Positions 28,155 to 36,917 of a DNA stretch of 64,000 bases are shown here, piece by piece. The position numbers were made by a program, and so were the translations under genes. Under the pieces are notes generated by a model that worked only from the letters and a program-made list of their open reading frames with translations, was not told the DNA's origin and did not search any database. Within the stretch, counting starts at the first letter, position 1. Each line of letters starts with the position of its first letter. The stretch spans positions 1,798,001 through 1,862,000 of the forward strand of contig NZ_CP108454.1 in NCBI RefSeq assembly GCF_036240795.1. The letters are read 5' to 3'. Origin of the DNA: Streptomyces sp. NBC_01268 (GTDB taxonomy: Bacteria; Actinomycetota; Actinomycetes; Streptomycetales; Streptomycetaceae).

Positions 28155-28195
28155 ACCTGCCCGCATGACCGCGGCCCGGTGCTTTCATGGGGCGC

Positions 28196-28711
28196 ATGAG
28201 CGCTGCCGATGAAGTCCTCGACGTCGTCGACGAGAACGACCGGGTGGTCGGACGGGCCCCGCGCGGTGAGGTGTACGCGCGGGGCCTGATCCATCGCTGC
28301 ACCTTCATCCGGGTGCGGGACGCCGAGGGACGGGTCTTCGTCCACCGCAGGACCCCGACGAAGCTGGTCTTCCCTTCGCTGTACGACATGTTCGTCGGCG
28401 GGGTCGTGGGCGCGGGCGAGTCCTACGACGACGCCGCCCTGCGGGAGGCCGAGGAGGAGCTGGGCGTGTCCGGGCTGCCCCGGCCCGTGCCGCTGTTCCG
28501 CTTCCTGTACGACTCCGGGGGCGTCGCCGGCACGTGGTGGTCGGCGGTGTACGAGGTGCGCTGCGAGCTGCCCGTACGGCCGCAGGTGGAGGAGGTCGCC
28601 TGGCACGCCTTCCTGTCGGAGGAGGAACTGGAGGCGCGGCTCGCCGACTGGGAGTGGGTGCCGGACGGCCTCGCCGCGTACGAGCGGCTGCGGGGGCTCC
28701 GGGCGGGGTGA
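28196..28711 (+). CDS. NUDIX hydrolase
   Basis: A 171-residue pyrophosphohydrolase. The NUDIX box is GGVVGAGESYDDAALREAEEELGV (Gx5Ex7REUxEExGU, quoted here only as the family pattern with its Glu cluster). The N-terminus DEVLDVVDENDRVVGRAPRGEVYARGL is like isopentenyl-diphosphate isomerase-related and YfcD-type NUDIX proteins. Substrate is unknown. An ATG nine bases upstream (28187) is possible; MSAADEV at 28196 is preferred. Confidence 0.88.
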   Translation: MSAADEVLDVVDENDRVVGRAPRGEVYARGLIHRCTFIRVRDAEGRVFVHRRTPTKLVFPSLYDMFVGGVVGAGESYDDAALREAEEELGVSGLPRPVPLFRFLYDSGGVAGTWWSAVYEVRCELPVRPQVEEVAWHAFLSEEELEARLADWEWVPDGLAAYERLRGLRAG

Positions 28712-28773
28712 GCCCGCCCGGGGTGCGGGGCCGCCGTCGAGCGGTGTGATCATCCGACGGATAGGGTGCCCGC

Positions 28774-29169
28774 GTGAGCGACTTCATACAGAGCCTGCGG
28801 TTGTGGTTCGCGCCGCAGCGCCTCCGGGAGGAGGGCGAGACCCCCGACTACCGCTTCTCCCTGGCCAACGAGCGGACCTTCCTCGCCTGGATCCGGACCG
28901 CGCTCGCGCTGATCGGCGGCGGCTTCGCCGTGGACCAGTTCCTGCCGGACCTGCGCTGGGGCGTCCGGGTCGGACTCGCGCTCGCGCTGCTCGCGGCCGG
29001 CGTGCTGTGCGCGCTGCGCGCCGTGAACCACTGGGTGCGCTGCGAGCGGGCCATGCGGCGCGGCGAGGATCTGCCGACCTCCCGCTTCCCGGCGGTGCTG
29101 AGCCTGGCGGTGGCGGTGGTCGCGGTCGCGATGGTGGTGGTCGTCGTCTTCGGCTGGGCCGGACGGTGA
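28774..29169 (+). CDS. DUF202 / YidH-family membrane protein
   Basis: A 131-residue inner-membrane protein. The DUF202 signature FSLANERTFLAWIRTALALIGGGFAV begins the first of three hydrophobic helices, the last being VLSLAVAVVAVAMVVVVVFGW. The GTG start at 28774 follows GGATAGGGTG. The next DUF202 gene overlaps its stop by GTGA. Such pairs are common in actinobacteria; the function is unknown. Confidence 0.88.
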   Translation: MSDFIQSLRLWFAPQRLREEGETPDYRFSLANERTFLAWIRTALALIGGGFAVDQFLPDLRWGVRVGLALALLAAGVLCALRAVNHWVRCERAMRRGEDLPTSRFPAVLSLAVAVVAVAMVVVVVFGWAGR

Positions 29170-29498
29170 CCGGTCCGGGCGACGGGGGCGGGCCGGCCCT
29201 CCGGGACCCGGGGCTCCAGCCCGAGCGCACCCGGCTGGCCTGGCGACGCACCACCCTGTCGTGCACGGTCGCGGCGGTGCTCGCGGGCAAGCAGGCGATC
29301 CACGACGGCGTGACGGCGACCGGCCTGCTCGCGGCGGGGCTCTCGGCCCTGGTGTGGATCGGCTTCCTCGCGGTGGCGCACCGCAGGATCCAGTCGCTCG
29401 GCCCGGCCCGGCCGCGGCCGCTGTCGCTGCGGAGCGCCTGGCTCACGGCGCTGTGCACGATCGCGTTCGCCGGGTTCGCGGTGGCGGTCCTGCTGTGA
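29166..29498 (+). CDS. Second DUF202-family membrane protein
   Basis: A 110-residue protein starting with GTG inside the stop of the preceding gene. LQPERTRLAWRRTTLSCTVAAVLAG matches the short DUF202 family (ERTxLAWxRT), followed by helices GLLAAGLSALVWIGFLAVA and LTALCTIAFAGFAVAVLL. The two proteins probably act together in the membrane. The function is unknown. Confidence 0.85.
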   Translation: MTGPGDGGGPALRDPGLQPERTRLAWRRTTLSCTVAAVLAGKQAIHDGVTATGLLAAGLSALVWIGFLAVAHRRIQSLGPARPRPLSLRSAWLTALCTIAFAGFAVAVLL

Positions 29499-29581
29499 GG
29501 CGGGCGCGCCCACACATCTGAAGAAACGGACATGACGGACTAGCCTGAGGTGGTCAGCCGACCCCTCGCAGAGGCGGAGTC

Positions 29582-29878
29582 ATGACCGTCACCCACCACG
29601 AGCACGCCACCCACGCCCACAGCCACGGCCCGTCCTGCGGTCACACCGCCGTCCCCCACCGGGACCACACGGACTACGCGCACGACGGGCACCTGCACCG
29701 TGAGCACGCCGGGCACTGGGACGAGTGCGAGTCCACCGCGCACGTGGCGCACACCCATCCCGACCACACGCACGGGCCGGACTGCGGGCACGCCGCCGTC
29801 CCGCACGGCGACCACGTCGACTACGCCCACGACGGGCACCGCCACGCGCAGCACGGCAACCACTGGGACGACCACTGA
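29582..29878 (+). CDS. Histidine-rich duplicated metal-binding-type protein
   Basis: A 98-residue protein in which about 30% of residues are His. It is an internal duplication: HSHGPSCGHTAVPHRDH-TDYAHDGHLH in the first half matches HTHGPDCGHAAVPHGDH-VDYAHDGHRH in the second, each with one Cys in GPxCGH. There is no signal peptide or membrane segment. The composition suggests binding of zinc, nickel or copper, as storage or buffer, which is inference. ATG at 29582 follows GAGGCGGAGTC. No Zur or Nur box was recognised upstream; a possible -10 TAGCCT lies at about 29541. Confidence 0.82.
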   Translation: MTVTHHEHATHAHSHGPSCGHTAVPHRDHTDYAHDGHLHREHAGHWDECESTAHVAHTHPDHTHGPDCGHAAVPHGDHVDYAHDGHRHAQHGNHWDDH

Positions 29879-29974
29879 CCCCGGCGCCGTCCGACGTGGC
29901 CCCGGCTTCCCCCGGACCCGGCCCGACTGGCACCCTTCCCCTGTCCAGTCGGGCTCTCATCCGGGGGAACTCCT

Positions 29975-30886
29975 TTGCCTGCCACCGATCCTTACGTGGT
30001 CGCGCTCGCGCCGAACGTCCACGCCTTCGTCCAGCCCGACGGCGGCTGGTGCCTGAACAACGCCGGTTTCCTCGGCGACGGCGGCGAGACGCTGCTCGTC
30101 GACACGGCCGCCACCGAGCGGCGGGCGCTGCTGCTGCGCGACGCGGTCCGCGAGGCCGGGCTCGCCGCGCCGCGCACGATCGTCTCCACGCACCACCACG
30201 GCGACCACACCTACGGCAACGGGGTGTTCCAGCCGGAGGCCCGGATCATCGGGCACGAGAACTGCCGGGCCGAGCAGCTCGCCGCCGGGCACCAGCTCCA
30301 TCTGCTGTGGCCGCAGACCGACTTCGGCCGGGTCGAGATCCTGCCGCCGCACCTCACGTACCGGGACTCCCTCACGCTGTACGTCGGCGAGGTGGAGGTG
30401 CGGGTGATCCACCCGGGCCCGGCGCACACGACGGGCGACTCGATCGTCCATCTCCCCGGGCACGGCGTGGTCTTCACCGGCGACCTGGTCTTCCACGGCG
30501 GCACGCCCTTCCTGCCGATGGGCTCGCTCGCCGGTTCGCTGCGCGCGCTCGACCTGCTGCGCTCGCTCGACGCGCCCACGGTGGTGCCCGGGCACGGCCG
30601 GGTGACCGACCCCTCCGCGTACGACGCGACCGAGCGGTACCTGCTGTGGGTGCGGGAGCTGGCGCGGGAGGGCCGCGCGAAGGGGGCGACGCCGCTGGAG
30701 ACGGCCCGGGGCGCGGAGCTCGGCGAGTTCGCCGCGTGGCGGGAGAGCGAGCGGCTGGTGGCGAACCTGCACCGGGCGTACGCGGAGCTGGACGGCCTGC
30801 CGGAAGGGCATCCGCTGGACCCGGTGGCGGTCTTCGGCGACATGGCCGCGATGAACGGCGGGGTCCCGGTGGCCTGCCACGCGTGA
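29975..30886 (+). CDS. MBL-fold metallo-hydrolase
   Basis: A 303-residue metallo-beta-lactamase-fold hydrolase. Metal motif STHHHGDHTYGNG (HxHxDH), then HPGPAHTTGDSIVHLP and FTGDLVFHGGTPFLPMGSLAG. The layout resembles QbdP/SoxH-like and alkyl-ester or quinoprotein-linked MBL hydrolases, but no substrate can be assigned. The TTG at 29975 is the chosen start because GGGGGA lies nine bases upstream and the protein begins MPATDPYVVALAPNVHAFV. It converges on the glucarate dehydratase-like gene. Confidence 0.82.
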   Translation: MPATDPYVVALAPNVHAFVQPDGGWCLNNAGFLGDGGETLLVDTAATERRALLLRDAVREAGLAAPRTIVSTHHHGDHTYGNGVFQPEARIIGHENCRAEQLAAGHQLHLLWPQTDFGRVEILPPHLTYRDSLTLYVGEVEVRVIHPGPAHTTGDSIVHLPGHGVVFTGDLVFHGGTPFLPMGSLAGSLRALDLLRSLDAPTVVPGHGRVTDPSAYDATERYLLWVRELAREGRAKGATPLETARGAELGEFAAWRESERLVANLHRAYAELDGLPEGHPLDPVAVFGDMAAMNGGVPVACHA

Positions 30887-30912
30887 CGGCGCCCACCACC
30901 GCCCGGCCCCGG

Positions 30913-32178
30913 TCAGCCCGCGCCCGCCCTGCGCAGGGCCGCCGCGTCGTCCCGGTCCCGTAGCGTCCCGTCGTCGTCCAGCCAGCGCCGGTGGAGGTCC
31001 GCCAGGCGGTCGCGGTCCAGGTCGACACCGAGGCCGGGTGCGTCGGAGACGGCGAGGCGGCCGGCCCGGAAGCGGGGCGGGACGGTGACGACGTCGTCGG
31101 TCTGCCACGGGTAGTGGGTGTCGCAGGCGTGGGTGAGCCGTGGCAGGGTCGCGGCGACCTGGGTCATGGCGGCGAGGCTGATGCCCAGGTGCGTGTTGGA
31201 GTGCATGGAGAGCCCGACCCCGTACGTGCGGCAGAGCGCGGCGAGTTCGCGGGTGCGGTGCAGGCCGCCCCAGTAGTGGTGGTCGCAGAGGACGATCCGT
31301 ACCGCCCCGCGCGCGAAGGCCTCGGGCACCTCCTCGAAGGCGGTCACGCACATGTTGGTGGCCAGCGGCACCTCGGTGCGGGCGGCGACCTCGGCCATGG
31401 CGGGGGTGCCGGTGACCGGGTCCTCCAGGTACTCCAGCACGTCCCCGAGTTCGGCGGCGACGGCGAGGGCGGTGTCGACGGACCAGGCCCCGTTGGGGTC
31501 GAGGCGCAGCGGCCGCCCGGGGAACGCGTCGGCCAGGGCGCGGATCGCCGCGCTCTCGCGCCCGGGCGGGAGGACGCCGCCCTTCAGCTTGAACGAGCCG
31601 AAGCCGTGGGCGTCCACGAAGCGGCGGGCCTGCTCGACCACGCCGGCCGGGTCGAGGGCCTCGCCCCAGGCGTCGGGGGCGCTGCCCGGGTGGGCGGCCC
31701 ACTTGTGGAAGAGGTACGCGCTGTACTCGACCTCGTCGCGGACCCGGCCGCCGAGCAGCGCGTGGACGGGGACGCCGAGGGTCCTGCCGAGGGCGTCCAG
31801 GCAGGCGGTCTCGAAGGCGGAGACGACGGAGAGGCGCAGCTTGTCGGCGGTCTGGGCGCCGCGCAGTCCGCCGGCGTCGACCCTGCCGTCCACGCCCGTG
31901 GCGGGCGCCGCGCCGCACACCTCCTCCGCCAGCCGGAACAAGCCGTTCACATCCGTGACCGACCGGCCGGGCAGCGCCTCGGCCAGCGGGCGCGCGAGGG
32001 CGAGGTACTTCGTGTCGCCGTACGTCTCGCCGAGGCCGGTGATCCCACCCCTGGTCTCGACCTCGACCACCAGGCGCGGGGTGAGGGGCTGATGGACGCC
32101 CTGGGTGTTGAGGAGGGGTGGGTCCGCGATGAGGACCGGGGTCAGCCGGACGGTGTCGACGCACAGCGCTGAATCCAT
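30913..32178 (-). CDS. gudD: Glucarate dehydratase-type enolase superfamily enzyme
   Basis: A 421-residue TIM-barrel enzyme that would dehydrate D-glucarate (or a related aldarate) to 5-keto-4-deoxyglucarate. The KxK base is in GFGSFKLKGGV, metal ligands in RLDPNGAWS, LEYLEDPV and TNMCV, and the His/Asp dyad region in IVLCDHHYWGG and GLSMHSNTHLG. The close of the barrel TPRLVVEVETRGGITGLGETYGD is typical of glucarate dehydratases. No transporter or aldolase lies beside it, so it is an isolated catabolic gene. An 8-bp inverted repeat spans its first codons. Confidence 0.82.
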   Translation of the reverse strand: MDSALCVDTVRLTPVLIADPPLLNTQGVHQPLTPRLVVEVETRGGITGLGETYGDTKYLALARPLAEALPGRSVTDVNGLFRLAEEVCGAAPATGVDGRVDAGGLRGAQTADKLRLSVVSAFETACLDALGRTLGVPVHALLGGRVRDEVEYSAYLFHKWAAHPGSAPDAWGEALDPAGVVEQARRFVDAHGFGSFKLKGGVLPPGRESAAIRALADAFPGRPLRLDPNGAWSVDTALAVAAELGDVLEYLEDPVTGTPAMAEVAARTEVPLATNMCVTAFEEVPEAFARGAVRIVLCDHHYWGGLHRTRELAALCRTYGVGLSMHSNTHLGISLAAMTQVAATLPRLTHACDTHYPWQTDDVVTVPPRFRAGRLAVSDAPGLGVDLDRDRLADLHRRWLDDDGTLRDRDDAAALRRAGAG

Positions 32179-32197
32179 ATGTGAACTCTATTCAGCG
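32167..32197. promoter_or_regulatory. Inverted repeat spanning the gudD start codon
   Basis: CGCTGAAT and ATTCAGCG are perfect 8-bp inverted copies with 15 bases between them that include the ATG at 32178. It may be an operator or mRNA hairpin sequestering the start. Confidence 0.45.
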
Positions 32198-32257
32198 TCA
32201 GGGACGGAAGGCCAGAGGCGTGCAGGCCCGTCCCGTCGCCCCCCCCCTGGACGACAT

Positions 32258-32271
32258 ACCGACTGGTCGGT
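32258..32271. promoter_or_regulatory. TetR-type operator upstream of the acyl-CoA island
   Basis: ACCGAC-TG-GTCGGT is a perfect 6-bp inverted repeat 39 bp before the phosphotransferase start. Related sites occur at 37726 and 59575. Confidence 0.62.
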
Positions 32272-32310
32272 CATCATGAACGCCGACGCCGATCCCGGAG
32301 GTATCCCCGT

Positions 32311-33348
32311 ATGAGCTCCACCCCACCGCCCGGTTCCCCGCCGCCCGGTCTCGACCCCGAGCGGCTGCGCGGCTTCCTCGACCGCGAGCGTCCCGGGCTC
32401 GTCACCGGCCCCCTCACGGCCCGGCTGATCGAGGGCGGCCGGTCGAACCTCACGTACCGGGTGACCGACGGGACCGGCCGCTGGGTCGTGCGACGGCCGC
32501 CGCTCGGGCACGTGCTCGCCACCGCGCACGACATGAAGCGCGAGCACCGGGTCATCAGCGCCCTGCGGAGCACCGCCGTGCCGGTGCCGGAGACGGTCGT
32601 GCTCTGCGAGGACGAGTCGGTGCTCGGAGCGCCGTTCTACGTCATGGAGTTCGTGCCCGGCACGCCGTACCGCTCGGCGGCCGAGCTCGCCCCGCTCGGC
32701 GCCGCCCGCACCCGGGAGGCCGTCCTCGGGCTCGTCGACACCCTCGTCGACCTGCACGCCGTGGAGCCCGCCGCCGTAGGGCTCGACGACTTCGGGCGCC
32801 CCGAGGGCTTCCTCGACCGGCAACTGCGCCGCTGGGGCAAGCAGCTCGCCGCATCCCGGGGCCGTGAGCTGCCGGGCATCGACGAGCTGCACGCCGCCCT
32901 CGGCCGCGGCCTGCCCACCTCGCCCGCGCCCGCCGTCGTCCACGGCGACTACCGGCTCGACAACGTCCTCATCGGTGCGGACGACCGCATCAAGGCCGTC
33001 CTCGACTGGGAGATGTCCACCCTCGGCGACCCGCTCACCGACCTCGGGCTGCTCGTCATGTACAGCGCTCCCCTGGAGCTGCCGGACTCCCCCATCTCCA
33101 CCACCGCGTCCGCCGCCGGTCACCCCGCGCCCGCCGAGCTGATCGAGCGCTACGCCGCCCGCTCCGGCCGGGACACGAGCGCCGTCTCCTGGTACACGGC
33201 CTTCGCCTGGTTCAAGCTGGCCGTGATCCTGGAGGGCATCCACTACCGCTACACCCTCGGGCAGACCGTCGGCGCCGGCTTCGACCGCATCGGCGAGCTC
33301 GTCCCCGTCTTCATCGAGCACGGCCTCACCACCCTCCAGGAAGGCTGA
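32311..33348 (+). CDS. Phosphotransferase (APH) family protein of acyl-CoA dehydrogenase type
   Basis: A 345-residue protein with the aminoglycoside-phosphotransferase/choline-kinase fold. The catalytic loop AVVHGDYRLDNVLI (Brenner-type HGDxxxxN) and metal loop AVLDWEMSTLGDPLTDLG are clear; the N-terminal RLIEGGRSNLTYRV is the nucleotide-binding end. This subgroup resembles the N-terminal kinase-like part of ACAD10/11 and mycobacterial FadE36, where phosphorylation of a 4-hydroxyacyl-CoA permits its conversion. It stands six bases ahead of an acyl-CoA dehydrogenase gene, which supports that role. Confidence 0.88.
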   Translation: MSSTPPPGSPPPGLDPERLRGFLDRERPGLVTGPLTARLIEGGRSNLTYRVTDGTGRWVVRRPPLGHVLATAHDMKREHRVISALRSTAVPVPETVVLCEDESVLGAPFYVMEFVPGTPYRSAAELAPLGAARTREAVLGLVDTLVDLHAVEPAAVGLDDFGRPEGFLDRQLRRWGKQLAASRGRELPGIDELHAALGRGLPTSPAPAVVHGDYRLDNVLIGADDRIKAVLDWEMSTLGDPLTDLGLLVMYSAPLELPDSPISTTASAAGHPAPAELIERYAARSGRDTSAVSWYTAFAWFKLAVILEGIHYRYTLGQTVGAGFDRIGELVPVFIEHGLTTLQEG

Positions 33349-33354
33349 CCCGTC

Positions 33355-34569
33355 ATGGACTTCGCGTACGACGCCCGCACCGAGGAACTGCGGGCCAGGC
33401 TCCTCGCCTTCATGGACGAGCACGTGTACCCCGCCGAGGCCGTCGCCCACGAGCAGCGCACCCGGCTCGCCTCCCCCTGGGACACCCCGGCGGTCGTCGA
33501 GGAGCTGAAGGCCGAGGCCAGGCGCCAGGGGCTGTGGAACCTCTTCCTGCCCGACGAGGAGCACGGGGCGGGGCTCACCAACCTCCAGTACGCGCCGCTC
33601 GCCGAGATCACCGGCCGCAGCCCCCAGCTGGCCCCCACCGCCCTCAACTGCGCCGCCCCCGACACCGGGAACATGGAGGTGCTCGCCCAGTTCGGCGACG
33701 AGGCGCAGAAGAAGCAGTGGCTGGAGCCGCTGCTCGCGGGCGAGATCCGCTCGGCGTTCGCCATGACCGAGCCCGAGGTGGCCTCCTCCGACGCGACCAA
33801 CATCGAGACCCGGATCCGGCGGGACGGCGACTCGTACGTGATCGACGGGCGCAAGTGGTACATCTCCGGGGCGATGAACCCCGACTGCCGGATCTTCATC
33901 GTCATGGGCAAGACCGACCCGGACGGCGCCGACCCGCGCCGCCAGCAGTCGATGATCCTGGTGCCGCGCGACACCCCCGGCGTCGAGGTGCGCCGCGCGA
34001 TGCAGGTGTACGGCTACGAGGACCACTCCCACGGCGGCCACGCCGAGGTGCTCTTCGACGGCGCCCGGGTCCCGGCCTCGAACCTGATCGGCGAGGAGGG
34101 CGGCGGCTTCGCCATCGCCCAGGCCCGGCTCGGCCCCGGCCGGATCCACCACTGCATGCGGCTGATCGGCATGGCCGAGCGGGCGATCGAGCTGATGTGC
34201 CGGCGCGCGGTCTCCCGTACCGCGTTCGGCAAGGCCATCGCCCAGCAGGGGGTGGTGCAGAACTGGATCGCGGACGCCCGGGTGACGGTCGAACAGCTGC
34301 GGCTGCTCGTCCTCAAGACGGCCTGGCTGATGGACACCGTCGGCAACCGGGGCGCGCACACCGAGATCCAGGCGATCAAGATCGCCACCCCGCGCGCGGT
34401 GGTCGACATCATCGACAAGGCCGTCCAGGTGCACGGTGCCGGCGGGGTCTCCCAGGACTTCCCGCTGGCCGAACTGTGGGCCGGGGCCCGCACCCTGAAG
34501 CTGGCGGACGGCCCCGACGAGGTGCACCAGCGGTCACTGGCCCGCCGGGAGCTGAGGAAGTACCTCTGA
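33355..34569 (+). CDS. Acyl-CoA dehydrogenase (ACAD10/11-like)
   Basis: A 404-residue FAD enzyme that oxidises an acyl-CoA. The flavin/substrate region reads SAFAMTEPEVASSDATNIET and the following WYISGAMNPDCRI; the C-terminal helix has VDIIDKAVQVHGAGGVSQDFPLAELWAGARTLKLADGPDEVHQ. Together with the upstream kinase-like protein it mimics the two halves of eukaryotic ACAD10/11, which degrade 4-hydroxy fatty acids; here they are separate, six bases apart. An operator-type palindrome upstream and a converging TetR gene suggest induction by a fatty-acyl ligand. Confidence 0.9.
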   Translation: MDFAYDARTEELRARLLAFMDEHVYPAEAVAHEQRTRLASPWDTPAVVEELKAEARRQGLWNLFLPDEEHGAGLTNLQYAPLAEITGRSPQLAPTALNCAAPDTGNMEVLAQFGDEAQKKQWLEPLLAGEIRSAFAMTEPEVASSDATNIETRIRRDGDSYVIDGRKWYISGAMNPDCRIFIVMGKTDPDGADPRRQQSMILVPRDTPGVEVRRAMQVYGYEDHSHGGHAEVLFDGARVPASNLIGEEGGGFAIAQARLGPGRIHHCMRLIGMAERAIELMCRRAVSRTAFGKAIAQQGVVQNWIADARVTVEQLRLLVLKTAWLMDTVGNRGAHTEIQAIKIATPRAVVDIIDKAVQVHGAGGVSQDFPLAELWAGARTLKLADGPDEVHQRSLARRELRKYL

Positions 34570-34584
34570 TCCCGCCGGACCGGA

Positions 34585-35178
34585 CTACGGGCGCAGCGCC
34601 CGCAGCAGGAGGTCGGCCAGCTGGTCGGCCACCTGCTGCGGGGTGAGCGGGCCGTCGGGGCGGTACCAGGTGGACAGGTGGTGGACCGAGCCGAAGTGGT
34701 AGTCGACGACCAGGTCGGCGGGGGTCGCCGCGGAGAACACCCCGGCCTGCTGGCCCTCCTCGATCAGGGCGCGGAACCGCTCGTGGTAGCGGCGCCGCTC
34801 GGCCCGCACCTGCTTGTTCTTCTCCGGGCTGAGGTGGTGCATGGAGCGGAAGAAGATCGCGGCGTCGTCGAGGTTCTCGATCGTGGTGACGACGACGTCG
34901 GCGGCGGCGTCCCGCAGCCGCCGCTCCACCGGGGCGTCGGCGCCCGCGAAGGCGTCGAGCCGCTCCTGCTGGAGGCGGAGCACCCGGGAGTACACCTCCT
35001 GGAGCAGGTCCTCCTTGGAGCCGAAGTAGTGGTAGAGGGCGCCCTTGGTGACGCCCGCCGCCTCCACGATCTCCTGGACGGAGGTCCGGTCGTAGCCCTG
35101 CTCCGCGAAGAGCCGGGTGGCGGCGGCGAGCAGCCTCTGGGGGACGGGGACCCCGTTGCCGTCCGTCGTCCTGGCCAT
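34585..35178 (-). CDS. TetR/AcrR-family regulator of the acyl-CoA island
   Basis: A 197-residue regulator. The helix-turn-helix is at residues ~12-58 (QRLLAAATRLFAEQGYDRTSVQEIVEAAGVTKGALYHYFGSKEDLL), and the C-terminus is a ligand domain. The helix sequence is close to fatty-acid and steroid-type TetR proteins whose operators read TACCRACYGGTHGGTA-like. It is downstream of the acyl-CoA ligase gene on the same strand and converges on the acyl-CoA dehydrogenase gene. I infer that it binds the palindromes at 32258 and 37726. Upstream in-frame starts at 35199 and 35211 are possible. Confidence 0.9.
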   Translation of the reverse strand: MARTTDGNGVPVPQRLLAAATRLFAEQGYDRTSVQEIVEAAGVTKGALYHYFGSKEDLLQEVYSRVLRLQQERLDAFAGADAPVERRLRDAAADVVVTTIENLDDAAIFFRSMHHLSPEKNKQVRAERRRYHERFRALIEEGQQAGVFSAATPADLVVDYHFGSVHHLSTWYRPDGPLTPQQVADQLADLLLRALRP

Positions 35179-35207
35179 GCTCCGCCTTCTTTCGTCCATG
35201 CCGGTGC

Positions 35208-36917
35208 TCACTTCCGGGACCGCAGGTCCCGCCTGAGGATCTTCCCACTTGTCGTCTTGGGGAGCTCCGCCAGGATCTCGACCTCCCGCGGGTACTTGTA
35301 CGCGGCGAGGCGCTGCTCACAGTAGGCGGAGAGCTCGGCGGACCCCGCATCGGCGCCCGGCCGCAGGCTCACGTACGCCTTGACCGTCTCGCCGCGGTAC
35401 GCGTCGGGCACACCGACGACGGCGGCCTCGCGGACGGCCGGGTGGGTGTAGAGGACGTCCTCCACCTCGCGCGGCCAGACCTTGAACCCGGAGGCGTTGA
35501 TCATGTCCTTCTTGCGGTCGACGACGTACAGCCAGCCGTCCGCGTCCATGAAGCCGATGTCGCCGGTGCGCAGCTCGCCGTCGGAGAAGGTCGCCGCGGT
35601 GGCCTCGGGGAGGCGCCAGTAGCCGGGGACGACCTGGGGGCCGCGGACGGCGATCTCGCCCTGCTCGCCGAAGGGGACCTCGGCGCCGGTCTCGTCGAGG
35701 ATCCGCACGACGGTGTCGGGGCCGGGTACGCCCACCGAGAGGGTGCCGGAGGCCGGGTCGACGGGCGCCTCGGACTGCGGCGGCACGGAGGCGCAGGGGG
35801 CGGTGCACTCGGTGAGGCCGTAGCCGTTGCGCAGGTACGGGCCGAAGCCGGCGCGGAACTTCTCGACGAGCGCGGGCGGCACGGGCGCGCCGCCCGAGGA
35901 CATCACCAGGAACGAGGAGAAGTGGCCGGGGGTGGCGGCCGGGTGGGCGGCGAGCGCCATGTAGGCGGTGGAGGGGCCGACGGTGTAGGCGGGCCGGTGC
36001 TCCAGGAAGGCGTCCAGGACGACGCCGGCCTCGAAGCGGTAGGCGAGGGCGAGGGTGCCGCCGTTGGCGAAGCAGGCGCCGAGTTCGCAGACGAGTCCGG
36101 TGATGTGGAAGAGCGGGGCGAGGGCGAAGTAGACGGCGCCCTCGGGGACGGGGTGGCCGGTGCGCTGGCGTTCGGCGTTGTGGACGATGCCCCGGTGCAG
36201 GTTGAGGGCGCCCTTGGGGGTGCCGCTGGTGCCGGAGGTGTAGCTGATCAGGGCGATGTCGTCGGTGCCCGGCTCGCGCCCTTCGGGGGCCGGGTGTCCC
36301 GCGCGGGCGACCGTGAGGAGGTCCTCCGCGCCCTGGAGGGCGTCGGCGGCGACCCGGTCGAAACCGAGGACGCGGGGGTCGTCGCGGGTCTGGAGCTCGC
36401 GTTCGAAGGCGGTGAGGGCGATCCGGACGCCGGCCTCGGCGGCCGTGTCGCGGAGGTAGGCGTCCCAGGCGCGGTCGGAGCAGACCAGGGCGGTGGCGCC
36501 GGAGTCCCGCAGGGCGTGGCCGACCTCGCCCGCCTTGTACATCGGGTTGAGCGGGACGACGGTGGCGCCCGCCTTCCAGGCGCCGAGGAGGGCGAGGACG
36601 AAGTGCGGGCTGTTCTGGAGCATCACCGCGACCCGGTCGCCGCGCCCGACGCCCCGGGCGGCCAGGTGTCCGGCGACGGAGTCGGAGAGGGCGTCGGTCT
36701 CCCGGTAGGAGACGCGGCCGTCGAAGTAGGCGAGGGCCGGGTGGTCCGGGGTGCGCGCGGCGGCGGCGCGGAAGGCGTGCAGGGTGGTGGGCGGCGGGCT
36801 GACGGGGGCCCGCTGGGCCGCGCTGAGACGCCCGAGCCAGGGCTTGGCGGCGTAGATCGAGCCCGTACCGCCGACGCCGTACGGCTCCGGCCCCTGCTGC
36901 TCCTGCTGTCGGCTCAC
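35208..36917 (-). CDS. Long-chain fatty-acid--CoA ligase (AMP-binding enzyme)
   Basis: A 569-residue adenylate-forming enzyme. P-loop-like SYTSGTSGTPKGAL, YGLTECTAP, the hinge region TGDIGFMDADGWLYVVDRKKDMINASG and the final catalytic Lys in KTTSGKILRRDL are all present. It activates a carboxylic acid to acyl-CoA; chain length is not predictable. The GTG start at 36917 overlaps the upstream SDR stop (GTGA). It feeds the acyl-CoA dehydrogenase encoded convergently. Confidence 0.92.
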   Translation of the reverse strand: MSRQQEQQGPEPYGVGGTGSIYAAKPWLGRLSAAQRAPVSPPPTTLHAFRAAAARTPDHPALAYFDGRVSYRETDALSDSVAGHLAARGVGRGDRVAVMLQNSPHFVLALLGAWKAGATVVPLNPMYKAGEVGHALRDSGATALVCSDRAWDAYLRDTAAEAGVRIALTAFERELQTRDDPRVLGFDRVAADALQGAEDLLTVARAGHPAPEGREPGTDDIALISYTSGTSGTPKGALNLHRGIVHNAERQRTGHPVPEGAVYFALAPLFHITGLVCELGACFANGGTLALAYRFEAGVVLDAFLEHRPAYTVGPSTAYMALAAHPAATPGHFSSFLVMSSGGAPVPPALVEKFRAGFGPYLRNGYGLTECTAPCASVPPQSEAPVDPASGTLSVGVPGPDTVVRILDETGAEVPFGEQGEIAVRGPQVVPGYWRLPEATAATFSDGELRTGDIGFMDADGWLYVVDRKKDMINASGFKVWPREVEDVLYTHPAVREAAVVGVPDAYRGETVKAYVSLRPGADAGSAELSAYCEQRLAAYKYPREVEILAELPKTTSGKILRRDLRSRK

